64,000 nt of DNA from Candidatus Altimarinota bacterium (GTDB taxonomy: Bacteria; Patescibacteriota; Gracilibacteria; UBA4473), in the NCBI GenBank assembly GCA_023143095.1, contig JAGLIF010000006.1, forward strand, positions 92,263-156,262, read 5' to 3'. The notes beneath the pieces are model-generated. The model had not been told where the DNA came from, did not search any database, and worked only from the letters and a program-made list of their open reading frames with translations. Shown piece after piece: positions 1-10,236 of the stretch; the first letter of the stretch is position 1; the number at the start of each line of letters is the position of its first letter. Made by a program: the position numbers and the translations under genes.

Positions 1-34
1 GCCCCCACTCAAAAAAATCTTGTTGAGACAATAA
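1..34 (+). CDS. possible 3' end of an upstream gene
   Basis: In the second forward frame the window opens with ten sense codons (C-terminus PPLKKILLRQ) ending in TAA at 32-34, whose last base is the first base of the next gene's ATG (TAATG). This stop-start overlap is common inside operons and suggests a coding upstream gene cut off by the window edge. Too little remains to name it. Confidence 0.3.
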   Translation, partial: PPLKKILLRQ

Positions 35-1143
35 TGAAAAAAGAATTAAAACAAAGATTTTTGGATTATCTCACTTGGGTTCACAAACAAGAAAAACCTG
101 AAAAAGAGACTGGATTTTCTCAAGAATTTATTGATACAGAAAAAGAATTAGAAACTATTTTTGAAACTTCAAAAACTACAATTGATGAATTTCGAAGCTA
201 TTCCAAAATTGAGGACATAAAACCAACCACTTCAACAACTATTGGTAACCTGCGAGCTGAAATCACCCAAAAACGATCTGCTTTTTCACTTTTAACAGAA
301 CTTTCTAAAGAAGAAAAAAACATTTTAGAACAACTCCTTAATACACTAGAAAGAGTAGCAGAAGAGCTAAAAAAACTAGACCAAATATGGAAAAAAGAAA
401 AACAAGAAACAGAAGACTATACTAAAAAAAACAAGTTCTTATCTACTCTAAAGACTCTACGAAAGAAGGAATATGGCAAAATTCAAAAGCTTCGTGATGG
501 TTCATTTGCATCAACAAGTGAGCAAATTATCGTTGAAGAAAAAATACAGGCAAGTATAGAGAATCTAGAAAAAACAGAAAAGGATCTTGCAGACTTAAAA
601 GCACCAACATTTACACTTGTAGCTGGAAACTTTTCTGAAAATTACAAAGATATTGAACTAAAATTAAAAGAAATAACCACTCGAGGTGCAAAAACAAAAA
701 ACGACTTTAAAAGTGATAGATTTTTTGAATATTTTCGTGAAGAGTCTGCCAAAACAAACAATTCTGAGCTAGAAAAAACACTTCAAAAACAACAAATAAA
801 ATATATTGATTATTTACTCGCCATGGAACTTGGATCGTCTGTGAAAGTAACATATCAAACATATGAACACGGAAATCCACCAACTTCAAATGCATTTTTA
901 GATAAATCAAATGACAAAAACTTAGATGATTTAACTCTTTTAGAAAAAACCGAAAATGGGTCTGTTTTGATTGATAATGCAGGAAAGAACTTAATTTTTA
1001 TACAAAAATCTAAAAATGGTCGAGCAGAAATCATCTCTCTTCCAGCTCCAACAAATGTATTAACTGAAGGTATTTCCCAAGAATTTAATCCAGGACATAA
1101 TTATAACTTTGTCGCTTCCCCTTCTTCTATTTTAGCAATCTAA
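34..1143 (+). CDS. uncharacterised coiled-coil protein
   Basis: I do not recognise this 369-residue protein. It has no signal peptide or membrane segment and is rich in Lys, Glu, Gln and Thr. Residues about 70-195 look like long coiled coils with heptad-spaced Leu/Ile. The last 80 residues look more beta-like, with alternating hydrophobic residues before a Pro/Gly/Asn-rich tail. The frame is open to the window edge, but ATG at 34 overlaps a possible upstream stop as TAATG, so I take it as the start. The next gene begins one base after its stop, so it is the first visible gene of a three-gene unknown operon. A structural or scaffold role would be a guess. Confidence 0.75.
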   Translation: MKKELKQRFLDYLTWVHKQEKPEKETGFSQEFIDTEKELETIFETSKTTIDEFRSYSKIEDIKPTTSTTIGNLRAEITQKRSAFSLLTELSKEEKNILEQLLNTLERVAEELKKLDQIWKKEKQETEDYTKKNKFLSTLKTLRKKEYGKIQKLRDGSFASTSEQIIVEEKIQASIENLEKTEKDLADLKAPTFTLVAGNFSENYKDIELKLKEITTRGAKTKNDFKSDRFFEYFREESAKTNNSELEKTLQKQQIKYIDYLLAMELGSSVKVTYQTYEHGNPPTSNAFLDKSNDKNLDDLTLLEKTENGSVLIDNAGKNLIFIQKSKNGRAEIISLPAPTNVLTEGISQEFNPGHNYNFVASPSSILAI

Positions 1144-1144
1144 A

Positions 1145-1567
1145 ATGAATTATTCTCAAACCGAACTCGAACAATTCCTCAAGTGGTTTTCCCAACAAGA
1201 ATCTATTCCACTTCAGACAAGACGAGATTTTTTCAAACATATCAGCGAAATCGGCGGACTCGATGAGAAAGCCATCGCTTTTATAGACAAAACTATTGAA
1301 TCTATCAAGTCCAAATCCCAAAAAACAGCCAACACACTTCAACAAAAAATAGATCTGATTTCAGCTGCGTTAAAAATCCAAGAAGAACCAAGACTTTCTC
1401 TCAAAGAAAACATCGTGACTGAAATTTCTGATTGGATGATAGAAAAAGCTCAAAACTTTAAAAATGTCTTCCAAGAAAAAGAAAATGTCGAACTCAAAAA
1501 AGAAGAATCATCTGAAGAAATTCAAAACCAAACTGAAATTGATACCCTTAAAGCAGCTATTACCTAA
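1145..1567 (+). CDS. uncharacterised small helical protein
   Basis: A 140-residue cytoplasmic, almost wholly helical and charged protein with no domain I recognise. It starts one base after the preceding stop (TAAAATG), so it is probably translationally coupled to it, and it is followed 40 bases later by a 931-residue gene on the same strand. The Glu/Lys-rich C-terminal third resembles a flexible or coiled-coil tail. Its length and place suggest a partner of its two neighbours. That is inference from gene order only. Confidence 0.7.
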   Translation: MNYSQTELEQFLKWFSQQESIPLQTRRDFFKHISEIGGLDEKAIAFIDKTIESIKSKSQKTANTLQQKIDLISAALKIQEEPRLSLKENIVTEISDWMIEKAQNFKNVFQEKENVELKKEESSEEIQNQTEIDTLKAAIT

Positions 1568-1607
1568 TGCAAATTGACAAAAACTGTAAATAAATTAAAA
1601 AGATACT

Positions 1608-4403
1608 ATGAAGAACCTTTTTTTCACACAGTTTAAAACAAACACCTCTTCTCAAAAATTGGTGTTTTTGAACACTGGAGATCCTCTAGATGCAGACATA
1701 AATCCTGATATTTTAACTGCTCCTGGACGAATTAATCCTGAATCTAAAGAACAATTTGAGACTGACCAACAAGAAATTCAAGAACTTCATGTTGGTGGCG
1801 CCTTGCACTATTTTCGAGAAAATGCTTCACGAGGAGGTGCAGGATACAGAATAGATGACCCAATGGGAGCATTCCCTGATGCAGAAAAGGCTTTCTGGAA
1901 TCCTCGTCTTTGGTGGCGCATTCTTCTTAATTCTAAGGCTCCTGTTTTAGATGTTTTACAACATTCAATGCAAATCCCACAGTTTAATTATCAAAATTCA
2001 CAGTACAACTATTCTCGAATAGATGGTGCGATTCTTAATCAAACATTACAACCAACTCTTAAATCCATCAAAAAAAGTGGTGTCAATCCAAAAACTTGTT
2101 CTCTTTCCGCTATAAATCATTGGTCAATTACTAGTAAAAAAATCTTTGCTGAAATTTTAAAGGAAGGCGAATCTGCCAAAGAAGAATTACTTCCAAAGCT
2201 TGATACACAAGAAAACTGGAAAAAGATTTTGAAATTTATTTTCCCATTTCAAAAAAAACGTCTCAAGTTTTTATTTGAAAAACAGCTTAATTCTATTAAA
2301 CAAGGACAAAAGGAAACTCAACAAATTTTAGACTCTTTGCAACTTCAACGAGAACGACATCTCGAAAATATCCATAATGCCGGAATTAAAAACTTTCTTA
2401 AACAGACTCAACTAGCAGGAGACGATGCACAACAAGAAAATTTTTGGAAATTGATAAGTGAAATCACACAAAACCCAGAAAAATTTATTCAAAATCCCCA
2501 AACACAATATGCTGGTATTGATTGGCAATCCGTTTTTAAAACAAAAAGCCCAACAGATTTTCTAGAAACATTGAAACACTACGGCTACACCGACAAAGTT
2601 ATTTCCATGCAAAATCTTGATCGATTAGACAGAGATGCTTCACTGGAAGTTAACCGATTCAATGAACGAACTGAAACCGTAAAAACACAAATTCAAGATA
2701 CAGATTTTCAAGAAATCTTAAATGCACTTTATACACAAAGCATTGAATTAGCTCCCTCTGATACAAATTTAGACGCAAAAAAAGTTGTTTCCCATCTCCA
2801 AGAAGCACTTGTCCAAATCCAACCAGGTATCAATCTCGAACAAGATATTTATCAAAACAGCTCTATAAATCGATTAACCCCTGAAGAAAAATTTATTTAC
2901 TTCATTCGTTATTTTCAAACCCACCTTGATATACTGGAAAATCTAAACGACAAAACAAAGCAATTTTTGTTACGCTATTTATTTGATCGCAACAATGAAA
3001 CAAAAAGCTTGTTTGCTACAGGAGGACTTAGCGAAAATGCAACTCTTGATAATCAAAAACTTTCTCTTCGAATCGCTCGGCTCGTTGTTGAATCGGCTGA
3101 TCGTGTCTTTCAGTCACTTCCTAATTTGGGAACTATTCTCAAAGGACAAGACGGAGAAGCCACTCAAAACGCACTTCGTTCTTTAGAACAACCTGTCATT
3201 TATTACGATCAACTGTTGGCTTTTCTCGGAATCACAAGTCTCTCCTCAGAAGAGACAAGAGCATCTGGTCTATTTTCAAAACTCCCCGAACCACAACAAA
3301 AAGCCATACTTAATCTTTCCAAGTACAAAGCATTTATTGAAAATATTAAAAATAAAATAGAACCACTAAAACAGGAACGAATAGATTTTGAAACCAATGT
3401 TTTAGATAAATTACCGCCAAGAGAGTCTGCCTATCAAGAAAATAGAGATCAATTTAACCGCCTTCAAGAACAAATTTCTCAATCATTAAATATTGACGAT
3501 GAAAGCTCTCGCGAAGAATCATTAAGAACTGTTCAACAAAATGCAGCCAATTTACTTCGAACACAGGGAGGACAATTTTCCGTATTGGGAGGACAATTTG
3601 AAACACGAGCAAGTAATCTTCAACAACTCGCAACCCAAATTCGAGATATTCTTGCCGAGTGGGATCGCGCCCGTGCAGCTCTCGCTGGACAATCTTTCAC
3701 AAATCTGCCTTCCAATGTTTCTGAACTCGGGGAATTTCTTACCAGAAGAATAAGTTCAATCATAAAAAATGAACAACAAGACATCGGCGATATCTACGAA
3801 GACAACATTATCCCTCCTGAACTTTCTCAACCACAAATTTCTTCTATGAATGAACGATTAGGACGATTTTTCAACGAAGCAATTTCAAACAGAATGGAAA
3901 ACTCTTTTTTATCTTCTCATACGAAAAATATCCAACAACAATGGACAGATTTAAAACAAAAACCAATTGGATATATGTTGGATCATTTCGAATTTTCCAA
4001 TGTCACACACCAAGATGGAAAATTTAATCTTTCTGGGGCACTTTCCCATATTTCAAATCTTCAAGCTGGAAATAGAACCCTTCCACTTCGTCTTATAAAA
4101 AATGAAGAAAACTGTCTAATCTGGGAAACTTCTCACCATATTATCGAACTCAAAGCTCCAAGTGGTTCAAGTGGGAAAACTGAAAATATATCCAACATAA
4201 GAATTTGGAACAAAACTCCAGAAGAAATTGGTCCACTTGATCAAAATAAACCATTTCGTGTTCCAAATACAAATGCTGATATATCTGGCATATGGATTAC
4301 TGCTGGACCAAAAAATCCTCATGTTTCAACACAAGTGCAAGAAAAAACAAATCTAAATCAAGAAATTCGTCCTCATCCAAGACAACAGCAATTCTCTATA
4401 TAA
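1608..4403 (+). CDS. large uncharacterised Gln-rich protein
   Basis: A 931-residue protein with no family I can name. There is no signal peptide or membrane span. An aromatic N-terminal region (residues about 60-140, with WNPRLWWR) is followed by a long helical middle with many Gln, Glu and Asn residues and coiled-coil-like stretches (about 200-260, 600-720). The end (about 780-910) is probably beta-rich. It closes the three-gene unknown operon and is convergent with guaB, the two stops lying 11 bases apart. Start: ATG after an AT-rich gap with no clear Shine-Dalgarno. Confidence 0.75.
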   Translation: MKNLFFTQFKTNTSSQKLVFLNTGDPLDADINPDILTAPGRINPESKEQFETDQQEIQELHVGGALHYFRENASRGGAGYRIDDPMGAFPDAEKAFWNPRLWWRILLNSKAPVLDVLQHSMQIPQFNYQNSQYNYSRIDGAILNQTLQPTLKSIKKSGVNPKTCSLSAINHWSITSKKIFAEILKEGESAKEELLPKLDTQENWKKILKFIFPFQKKRLKFLFEKQLNSIKQGQKETQQILDSLQLQRERHLENIHNAGIKNFLKQTQLAGDDAQQENFWKLISEITQNPEKFIQNPQTQYAGIDWQSVFKTKSPTDFLETLKHYGYTDKVISMQNLDRLDRDASLEVNRFNERTETVKTQIQDTDFQEILNALYTQSIELAPSDTNLDAKKVVSHLQEALVQIQPGINLEQDIYQNSSINRLTPEEKFIYFIRYFQTHLDILENLNDKTKQFLLRYLFDRNNETKSLFATGGLSENATLDNQKLSLRIARLVVESADRVFQSLPNLGTILKGQDGEATQNALRSLEQPVIYYDQLLAFLGITSLSSEETRASGLFSKLPEPQQKAILNLSKYKAFIENIKNKIEPLKQERIDFETNVLDKLPPRESAYQENRDQFNRLQEQISQSLNIDDESSREESLRTVQQNAANLLRTQGGQFSVLGGQFETRASNLQQLATQIRDILAEWDRARAALAGQSFTNLPSNVSELGEFLTRRISSIIKNEQQDIGDIYEDNIIPPELSQPQISSMNERLGRFFNEAISNRMENSFLSSHTKNIQQQWTDLKQKPIGYMLDHFEFSNVTHQDGKFNLSGALSHISNLQAGNRTLPLRLIKNEENCLIWETSHHIIELKAPSGSSGKTENISNIRIWNKTPEEIGPLDQNKPFRVPNTNADISGIWITAGPKNPHVSTQVQEKTNLNQEIRPHPRQQQFSI

Positions 4404-4414
4404 ATCACAATTTT

Positions 4415-5884
4415 TTACCCTCGATAATTCGGAGAATCTTTTAAAATCCCAACATCGTGAGGATGTGATTCCCTCAATCCAGCTGCTGTAATTTGTACAA
4501 ACTCTGCATTTTTTTGAAAGGTTGGAATATCTTTCGCACCAGAATACCCCATAGAACTTCGAATTCCTCCGCAAAGTTGAAAAATTTCTCCCGTTGCTTT
4601 TCCTTTAAGCAAAATTTTACCTTCAATTCCTTCTGGAACGAGTTTTTCTTCCGCCACATTGAATTGAGCATATCGTTCTTTACCACCTTTTTTCATTGCT
4701 GCAAGAGATCCCATTCCTCGATAATATTTAAAGGTTTTTCCATCTGCATAAATAATTTCACCTGGAGATTCTTCCGTTCCTGCAAAAAGTGAACCAACCA
4801 TCACTGTGCTCGCTCCTCCAGCCAAAGCTTTTGCAATATCTCCAGAATATTTAATTCCTCCATCTGCAATAACAGGAATATTATGAGCCTTTGCTACTTC
4901 CACAACATTAATAATAGCCGAAAACTGCGGCACCCCTACTCCAGCAATAATCCGTGTCGTACAAATTGATCCAGGACCAATTCCAACTTTAATACCATCA
5001 ACCCCTGCTTTTATTAACGCTTTAGCTGCTTGTGGAGTAGCAATATTACCACCTACTACCTCTATTTGTGGATAATGCTTCTTGATATATTTAACAGTAT
5101 CTAAAACCCCTTTTGAATGTCCGTGTGCCGTATCTACCACTAAGACATCTACCTCCGCTCCTACAAGCTTCTTAACTCGTTCTTTCATGTTTTTTGCCGG
5201 TCCACACGCAGCTGCAACCAAAAGTCGTTTTTCATGATCTTTTGCTGCTTGCGGGTATTGTTCGTTTTTTTCAATATCTCTTCGAGTTACCATTGCCCAC
5301 AGAGTATCATCTTTATTGAGAATTAAGAGCTTTGAATGTTTTGATTCTTCCAGTTGATCATTCGCTTCCGACAATGTCATTGGCACTCGTGCCACCAATA
5401 AATCCTTCAAAGGTGTCATTCTTTCTTCTATTGAACAAGTAATGTGCTTATTTTTGAGATAATCATTTCGTGTAATAATCCCCACTACTTTTGAAGTCAA
5501 TGTTCCATCTTCTGTTATAGGTATTGCTTTAAACCCATATTTTTCTTTTACTTGAATCACCGCTGAAATCCGATTTTTAGGTGAAAGCACAATCGGCTCA
5601 CGAATAAATCCATTTTCAAACCGTTTTACCTTTCGAACCATTTCAGCCTGTTCATCTGGATTACAATTTTTATGAATTACACCAATCCCTCCATGCAAAG
5701 CCATGGTTATTGCCATCAATTCCTCTGTTACAGTATCCATTGCTGCTGAAACAAGTGGAATATTGAGTCTCGTGTTTTTTGTAAATTGTGCTTGCAAACT
5801 CACATCCTTCGGCAAAATCTCTGAATATTGAGGAATAAGCAACACATCATCAAATGTCAATGCTAGTGAAAAATTTTTCATCAT
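4415..5884 (-). CDS. guaB: IMP dehydrogenase
   Basis: Catalyses NAD-dependent oxidation of IMP to XMP, the committed step of GMP synthesis. The 489-residue protein has the full family layout. The TIM barrel opens with [11 protein letters not shown] (residues 9-19). A CBS-domain pair is inserted at about 95-205. The catalytic loop GPGSICTTR is at 303-311 with nucleophile Cys308, and the flap carries YRGMGS. The C-terminus ends in the usual ESHPHDV and PNY motifs. Two ATGs in tandem open the frame; either could be used. It has no operon partner: the neighbours are convergent (left) and divergent (right). With purB at 26 kb it shows at least partial purine metabolism. Confidence 0.97.
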   Translation of the reverse strand: MMKNFSLALTFDDVLLIPQYSEILPKDVSLQAQFTKNTRLNIPLVSAAMDTVTEELMAITMALHGGIGVIHKNCNPDEQAEMVRKVKRFENGFIREPIVLSPKNRISAVIQVKEKYGFKAIPITEDGTLTSKVVGIITRNDYLKNKHITCSIEERMTPLKDLLVARVPMTLSEANDQLEESKHSKLLILNKDDTLWAMVTRRDIEKNEQYPQAAKDHEKRLLVAAACGPAKNMKERVKKLVGAEVDVLVVDTAHGHSKGVLDTVKYIKKHYPQIEVVGGNIATPQAAKALIKAGVDGIKVGIGPGSICTTRIIAGVGVPQFSAIINVVEVAKAHNIPVIADGGIKYSGDIAKALAGGASTVMVGSLFAGTEESPGEIIYADGKTFKYYRGMGSLAAMKKGGKERYAQFNVAEEKLVPEGIEGKILLKGKATGEIFQLCGGIRSSMGYSGAKDIPTFQKNAEFVQITAAGLRESHPHDVGILKDSPNYRG

Positions 5885-6109
5885 TCAAAAATAAAAATAT
5901 TTTAGGAAAAATATAAAATTTAAAGAAAAAGTCAAGAAATTGTACATTTCCTCTTTTTTTCAAAATACTTGCTTTTTTTTTGAAAAATACTGATTTGTTG
6001 TTTTTTTTATATCAACTTTTTTTGTTATTAAAAACTCGAGAGAAAAGTTTGACAAGGCAGCTTAAATTCACTAAATTCTACTGTGGTTCTATATTAAACT
6101 CACACAAAC
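5885..6109. other. AT-rich divergent intergenic region
   Basis: 225 bases between the divergent guaB and sigma/HARE-HTH genes. It holds long A and T runs and, on its right side, the likely promoter of the rightward gene. No gene or stable hairpin is seen. Confidence 0.6.
6049..6077 (+). promoter_or_regulatory. sigma70-type promoter of the HARE-HTH regulator
   Basis: A perfect -35 TTGACA (6049-6054) is followed after 17 bases by TAAATT (6072-6077). An alternative -10, TATATT at 6090-6095, would put transcription start only a few bases before the ATG at 6110. Confidence 0.5.
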
Positions 6110-7174
6110 ATGGATCTAAATACTAAAGTTGAGATCGATTTTTCGAAACTAATGACTCGAGTTTTGAGTCTTTTAAGCGATAAAGAACGCGATGTTATCC
6201 AACGACGATTTTCTCTTGACGGAAGAAAAAAGGAAACTCTCGATGGAATCGGAAAAGGCTATCAAATAACAAGAGAACGAGTTCGTCAAATTGAGGCAGT
6301 TGCTCTAAAAAAATTGGCTCGAATTTCTATGGATCCTTCTATGCGAAAGATTCATGATCTTGCTTTTGGTATTCTTTCAAGTCATGGCTGTGTTATGTCT
6401 GAAGATCATCTCATTTCAGAGATGCTCAAAAATATGCTTGAAACAAAAAATATAGATGTAAACGCAATGAAACTCGCAATGAGAGTTTCTAACCAAATGA
6501 TAAAACAAGAAAAAAATCAATTTTTTCGGGCTTTTTGGAGAACTTCTGAAATGAAACTTTTGGAAGTAAAAAATTGTATCAAAGCAGTTCAAAAATCTAT
6601 GCAAAAAAAGAAAGTAGTTATGGATGTCAATACTCTTGCCTCAGTTCTTGCTGAAAACTTTTCTGCTGAAATAATCGCCTCAGTTCTCCATATCGATTGG
6701 GGATTCAAAGAAACCGAAGATGGATGGGGTCTCACTAGCTGGAGACACATAAATCCACGATCAATCAAAGATAAGGTTATGATTATTTTCAAAGACACAG
6801 GAAAACCTATGCACTTTACAGACATAGTAAACCATGTACTTAAGGGATTCTCTGCAAAAAAAATGGTAACACATCAAGCTATTCATAACGAACTCATTAG
6901 ACATGATGATTTTGTTTTGGTAGGTCGTGGAATTTATGCACTGAATGAATGGGGGCTTCCTTCTGGAACTGTTTGTGATTTGATTAAATCTGTACTAGAA
7001 GAAAACGGTGGTCCAATGAAAAGACAAGAGATCATCACAGCTGTCCTTAAAAAACGAGATATTCGAATCGGAACAATCTCCCTCAATCTTCAAAAATATC
7101 CTTTCTTTAAACGAGTAGGACGAGCCGTTTATGGATATGAAACCACCCTTGATAATCGAAAAAGAAATAAATAA
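6110..7174 (+). CDS. sigma region 4 - HARE-HTH transcription regulator
   Basis: A 354-residue DNA-binding protein. Residues 13-75 are a sigma70 region 4 helix-turn-helix: LSDKERDVIQRRF, then TRERVRQIEAVALKKL as recognition helix. Residues about 216-282 match a HARE-HTH winged helix (the fold also found in the RNA polymerase delta subunit), with KPMHFTDIV and GRGIYALNEWG. A second winged-helix-like unit follows at 287-343. There is no sigma region 2 or 3, so it is unlikely to melt promoters alone. A role as RNA polymerase-associated regulator is inferred from the domains. It is monocistronic, with its own promoter, and convergent with the LOG gene. Confidence 0.85.
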   Translation: MDLNTKVEIDFSKLMTRVLSLLSDKERDVIQRRFSLDGRKKETLDGIGKGYQITRERVRQIEAVALKKLARISMDPSMRKIHDLAFGILSSHGCVMSEDHLISEMLKNMLETKNIDVNAMKLAMRVSNQMIKQEKNQFFRAFWRTSEMKLLEVKNCIKAVQKSMQKKKVVMDVNTLASVLAENFSAEIIASVLHIDWGFKETEDGWGLTSWRHINPRSIKDKVMIIFKDTGKPMHFTDIVNHVLKGFSAKKMVTHQAIHNELIRHDDFVLVGRGIYALNEWGLPSGTVCDLIKSVLEENGGPMKRQEIITAVLKKRDIRIGTISLNLQKYPFFKRVGRAVYGYETTLDNRKRNK

Positions 7175-7179
7175 ACTTC

Positions 7180-7863
7180 TTAAATCTCAAGTTTTAATTG
7201 CATTTCTGGAATTTGATCAATAGTCCATTCTATTTGATCTACAATACCTCCAGTTCCAACAAGATAATCATCCAAAAAAGCCGAAACCGTTGTGTTTTTA
7301 ACTGTTTTTAATAATTTTTGTACCAACTCTTCTGGATCTTCCGAAAAAACCATTCTATCTGTTACCTTTCGATGACAATATCCTAAGATTTTGTCAATAT
7401 GTTCGGCAACACCTCCACAACCAGTCAAAATTCCTATCGGTTTCCCTTCATCATAAGCAACTGTAAATTCATTAAGCGTTCCTGTTCCCCCTGGCAAAAT
7501 AATAATACCATTACAAGATCGAATATTGAGAATATCCCGTTCCATGAGCCCAAGCCCCGTAAACATAAACTGATCATAATGCTGAACAGGCGACTTATAT
7601 TTTTCTATATGTGAACGAATAGAAATAGCAGGTGATACACCAAAAGTTCGTCCTCCAGCTTTTTTGGCTCCCATAGCGGCCTCATCAGGAAGTCCTGGAC
7701 ATGCCCCGTTTACAAGGGTACATCCACCAAGAGCAATGTATTTTCCTACATCTCTAGCTCTTTGTACTGCTTTTTTGTTCCTCATGATCTCTCCAGAGGC
7801 GGATCCCATAACTCCGATTCTAGTGACAATATTTGGACGAACATCAAAAATATTTTTTATCAT
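7180..7863 (-). CDS. LOG-family Rossmann-fold protein
   Basis: A 227-residue member of the LOG/SLOG (so-called lysine decarboxylase-like) family. It has the nucleotide-binding start GVMGSASGE (18-26) and the signature PGGTGTLNE (124-132), matching the family PGGxGTxxE. Characterised LOG enzymes release cytokinin-type bases or ribose-5-phosphate from nucleotide monophosphates. The substrate here cannot be read from sequence. Its ATG overlaps the stop of the upstream PrsW-like gene by one base (TAATG), so the two are translationally coupled. A C-terminal extension of about 30 residues follows the usual fold. Confidence 0.85.
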   Translation of the reverse strand: MIKNIFDVRPNIVTRIGVMGSASGEIMRNKKAVQRARDVGKYIALGGCTLVNGACPGLPDEAAMGAKKAGGRTFGVSPAISIRSHIEKYKSPVQHYDQFMFTGLGLMERDILNIRSCNGIIILPGGTGTLNEFTVAYDEGKPIGILTGCGGVAEHIDKILGYCHRKVTDRMVFSEDPEELVQKLLKTVKNTTVSAFLDDYLVGTGGIVDQIEWTIDQIPEMQLKLEI

Positions 7864-8918
7864 TATTTAAAATTAAAATTAGTAATTGGAAAAAATCGTT
7901 GCTCTTTAATATGAAAAAGGTGCAAAACCACAAAAAATAACCCTAAAATAAATGTAAAAGCAAATCCTATTTGCCCAAATTCCAAGAAAATATTGAAAAT
8001 TGCATGTAACCCCATTGCAATAAGCATACCAAGCATCATTTGTTCTTCATGAAAAAGAGTAGCCCCTTTTAAATGTAAAACTTGATGAAGTCTGTTTATA
8101 ATTGGATGTTGTCTTTCTTTTTGTTCTTGTTGATAAATACGAGACGAAAATTTCGCTACTCCATAAAAATAACCAAAGATTGCAGAAAAACAAATATGAG
8201 CGGCAACAGAAATAGTTGATCTCAATAAAATTAGAATCGAGAATGTTTGTATTGATCTACTGATCTCCGCAAAGTTTTTACCAAAGTATAAAATATTTTC
8301 AACAAAAGCAAACCCTAGCGCAACAATAATCGAAAACTCAAGTGCATCTTTAACAGACCTTATCTTTTCTTCATCTGAAAACCTCAATACAAGATGTTTA
8401 ATAAATTCTTCAAGCATCCCAACAACGACAAAAAACCATATTTTTTCATTCACTGAAAAAGAAGAAAAAAATGCTATAATACCACAAAGCCCTCCAATAG
8501 AAATAAAAAATAAGGGAGACTCAATGGCCTTTCCTATTTTTCGTTCAAAAACACGAAGAGTATTGTCACCAGAACAAACTTCCAAAAAAAACATCACAAC
8601 GACCATGAATATAAACAGTCCTGCTACAACAAGAATATTCATTGTAAAATAAGCAAGAAACTTCGAAAGCGTTGGCATCTGTGCCAAGTCTGATAAATAG
8701 TGTATCAAATTAAAATGTTCAAATTTCCAAACCATTATATTCCAATACCTTTCATACAGTTTTATAGGAAGAACAGAAAACATTCCTGCCACAAAAGAAA
8801 GTATGACATACCCTCTCTTTGTAGGATGTTTTTTATTAAAAAAGTAAACCCATCCCAATATCGGTAAAAGTGCTAAAAAAGAAATTAAAGCAAGCTTAAG
8901 AAATGGAATGCCTAACAT
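7863..8918 (-). CDS. PrsW-family intramembrane metalloprotease
   Basis: A 351-residue polytopic membrane protein with about eight hydrophobic spans. The PrsW/CAAX-like catalytic signature is present: EExxK (170-174), EN at 207-208 in the next helix, and His241 and His305 in later helices. PrsW cleaves anti-sigma factors within the membrane in Bacillus; the target here is unknown. It is coupled to a downstream LOG gene. A second, diverged family member lies at 53.1 kb. Start: ATG with MLGIPFL, about 70 bases from the yidC end. Confidence 0.85.
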   Translation of the reverse strand: MLGIPFLKLALISFLALLPILGWVYFFNKKHPTKRGYVILSFVAGMFSVLPIKLYERYWNIMVWKFEHFNLIHYLSDLAQMPTLSKFLAYFTMNILVVAGLFIFMVVVMFFLEVCSGDNTLRVFERKIGKAIESPLFFISIGGLCGIIAFFSSFSVNEKIWFFVVVGMLEEFIKHLVLRFSDEEKIRSVKDALEFSIIVALGFAFVENILYFGKNFAEISRSIQTFSILILLRSTISVAAHICFSAIFGYFYGVAKFSSRIYQQEQKERQHPIINRLHQVLHLKGATLFHEEQMMLGMLIAMGLHAIFNIFLEFGQIGFAFTFILGLFFVVLHLFHIKEQRFFPITNFNFK

Positions 8919-8987
8919 CTTTTAGATTTTTTAAAAAACACCATCCAATCACTATAGCATATTTTTAAAAAAAATCAAAGAAAAGTC

Positions 8988-10229
8988 TTAATTTTTTCTT
9001 CTTACTTCAGGCATTCTCTCTAGCTGCCAATTCACAAGTTTTTGCTGAAAAATTCCAAAAAGTGTAGAAGTCAACCAATAAATTCCCACAGCTGCTGGAA
9101 AAGTTGCCGTAAAAACCCCAAGCATAACAGGTAAAACATAAAGCATTATCTTTTGCATTTGTTCCATTTGCCCAGCCATTCCCTCTGCTGGTGCTTTTTT
9201 AATCGTTGTTTTCTTCGCTGCCACCATACTCAATTTTACCGCTAAAAATTGAGATCCTCCTACTAACAAAGGAAGAATCATTATATCAGGAACTTCTAAG
9301 TTTAACCACAAAAAATCAGAATTTACCATCGCTAAGTCTACATTTTGATTAAAAGGATAAAGCAAAAACCGAAGATGCTCAGAAAGCCCATCTTTTACCA
9401 CAAAATAAATCCCCAATAAAAACGGCATTTGAAAAAGCATTGGCAAACAAGAACTCATAGGATTTATTTTTTCTGTTTTATATAGCTCCATTGTTTTAAG
9501 CGCCAAAGCCTGTTGATTCTTGCCATATTTTGCCCGCAACGCCTCAATTTTTGGTTGCAATTGCTGCAATCGTCGCTGTGATTTCATCGCTTTTTGGTTG
9601 GGAAAGAAAAGAGCAAGTCTTACCAAAATCGTTAAAATAATAATCGATAAACCCAAAGAATGATTTGGACTTTTTTCGATAAAAAACACCAGAAGATTAA
9701 AAAGAGGTTTAGAAACGATGGCTCTAAAAAGTCGCCTAAATGCACCTGGATTTTCATATTCAATACTCTCTGATTCAATTATTTTCACCCCAGAAGCAGC
9801 TTCAAACTTCATCGATAGTGAGTAACTCCCCGATTCTGTAAATATTTGTGCACTAAAGTCTTTCAAACTAAAAAATCTACTTGTTCCTGGCGATAACTCA
9901 ACGCTTTCCACCTTTTTTTGTTCACAATTTTCAAAACTAGAACCAGAAACCACTACTTTTTGATTGTTAACCAAACGAGAAATGACAAGACTTCCTGGTT
10001 TTTCACAAGGACTAATAAATCGGATCAATTCCTGTGAATCGTTTACTATTTTGAACCGTGCTAAATTCCCTAATGTTAAAGAACCTCTTTCTGGTGCAAT
10101 AGTTATCATTTCCTGTGAAGCAACAACCTCTTTCTTCCCAAAAAACGAGCTATATGCCCACATTCCAAGATAAAAAATCGCAAACCAAACAAGAAAACTT
10201 TTTAAAAATTCTGAAATCTTTTTATTCAT
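8988..10229 (-). CDS. yidC: membrane protein insertase YidC/Oxa1
   Basis: Inserts and folds membrane proteins with or without SecYEG. The frame opens at 10268 inside rnpA, but the ATG at 10229 (MNKKISEF), eight bases past the rnpA stop, gives a clean N-terminal span, so I use it (413 residues). One transmembrane anchor is followed by a reduced beta-type extracellular domain (about 30-165). The conserved core then starts at SLGLSIIILTILVRLALFFP, with the hydrophilic-groove Arg, a charged cytoplasmic hairpin, and later spans ending with GIYWLTSTLFGIFQQ. Its position after rpmH and rnpA is the classic bacterial order. The basic C-terminal tail is short. Confidence 0.95.
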   Translation of the reverse strand: MNKKISEFLKSFLVWFAIFYLGMWAYSSFFGKKEVVASQEMITIAPERGSLTLGNLARFKIVNDSQELIRFISPCEKPGSLVISRLVNNQKVVVSGSSFENCEQKKVESVELSPGTSRFFSLKDFSAQIFTESGSYSLSMKFEAASGVKIIESESIEYENPGAFRRLFRAIVSKPLFNLLVFFIEKSPNHSLGLSIIILTILVRLALFFPNQKAMKSQRRLQQLQPKIEALRAKYGKNQQALALKTMELYKTEKINPMSSCLPMLFQMPFLLGIYFVVKDGLSEHLRFLLYPFNQNVDLAMVNSDFLWLNLEVPDIMILPLLVGGSQFLAVKLSMVAAKKTTIKKAPAEGMAGQMEQMQKIMLYVLPVMLGVFTATFPAAVGIYWLTSTLFGIFQQKLVNWQLERMPEVRRKN

Positions 10230-10236
10230 TCTAAAT

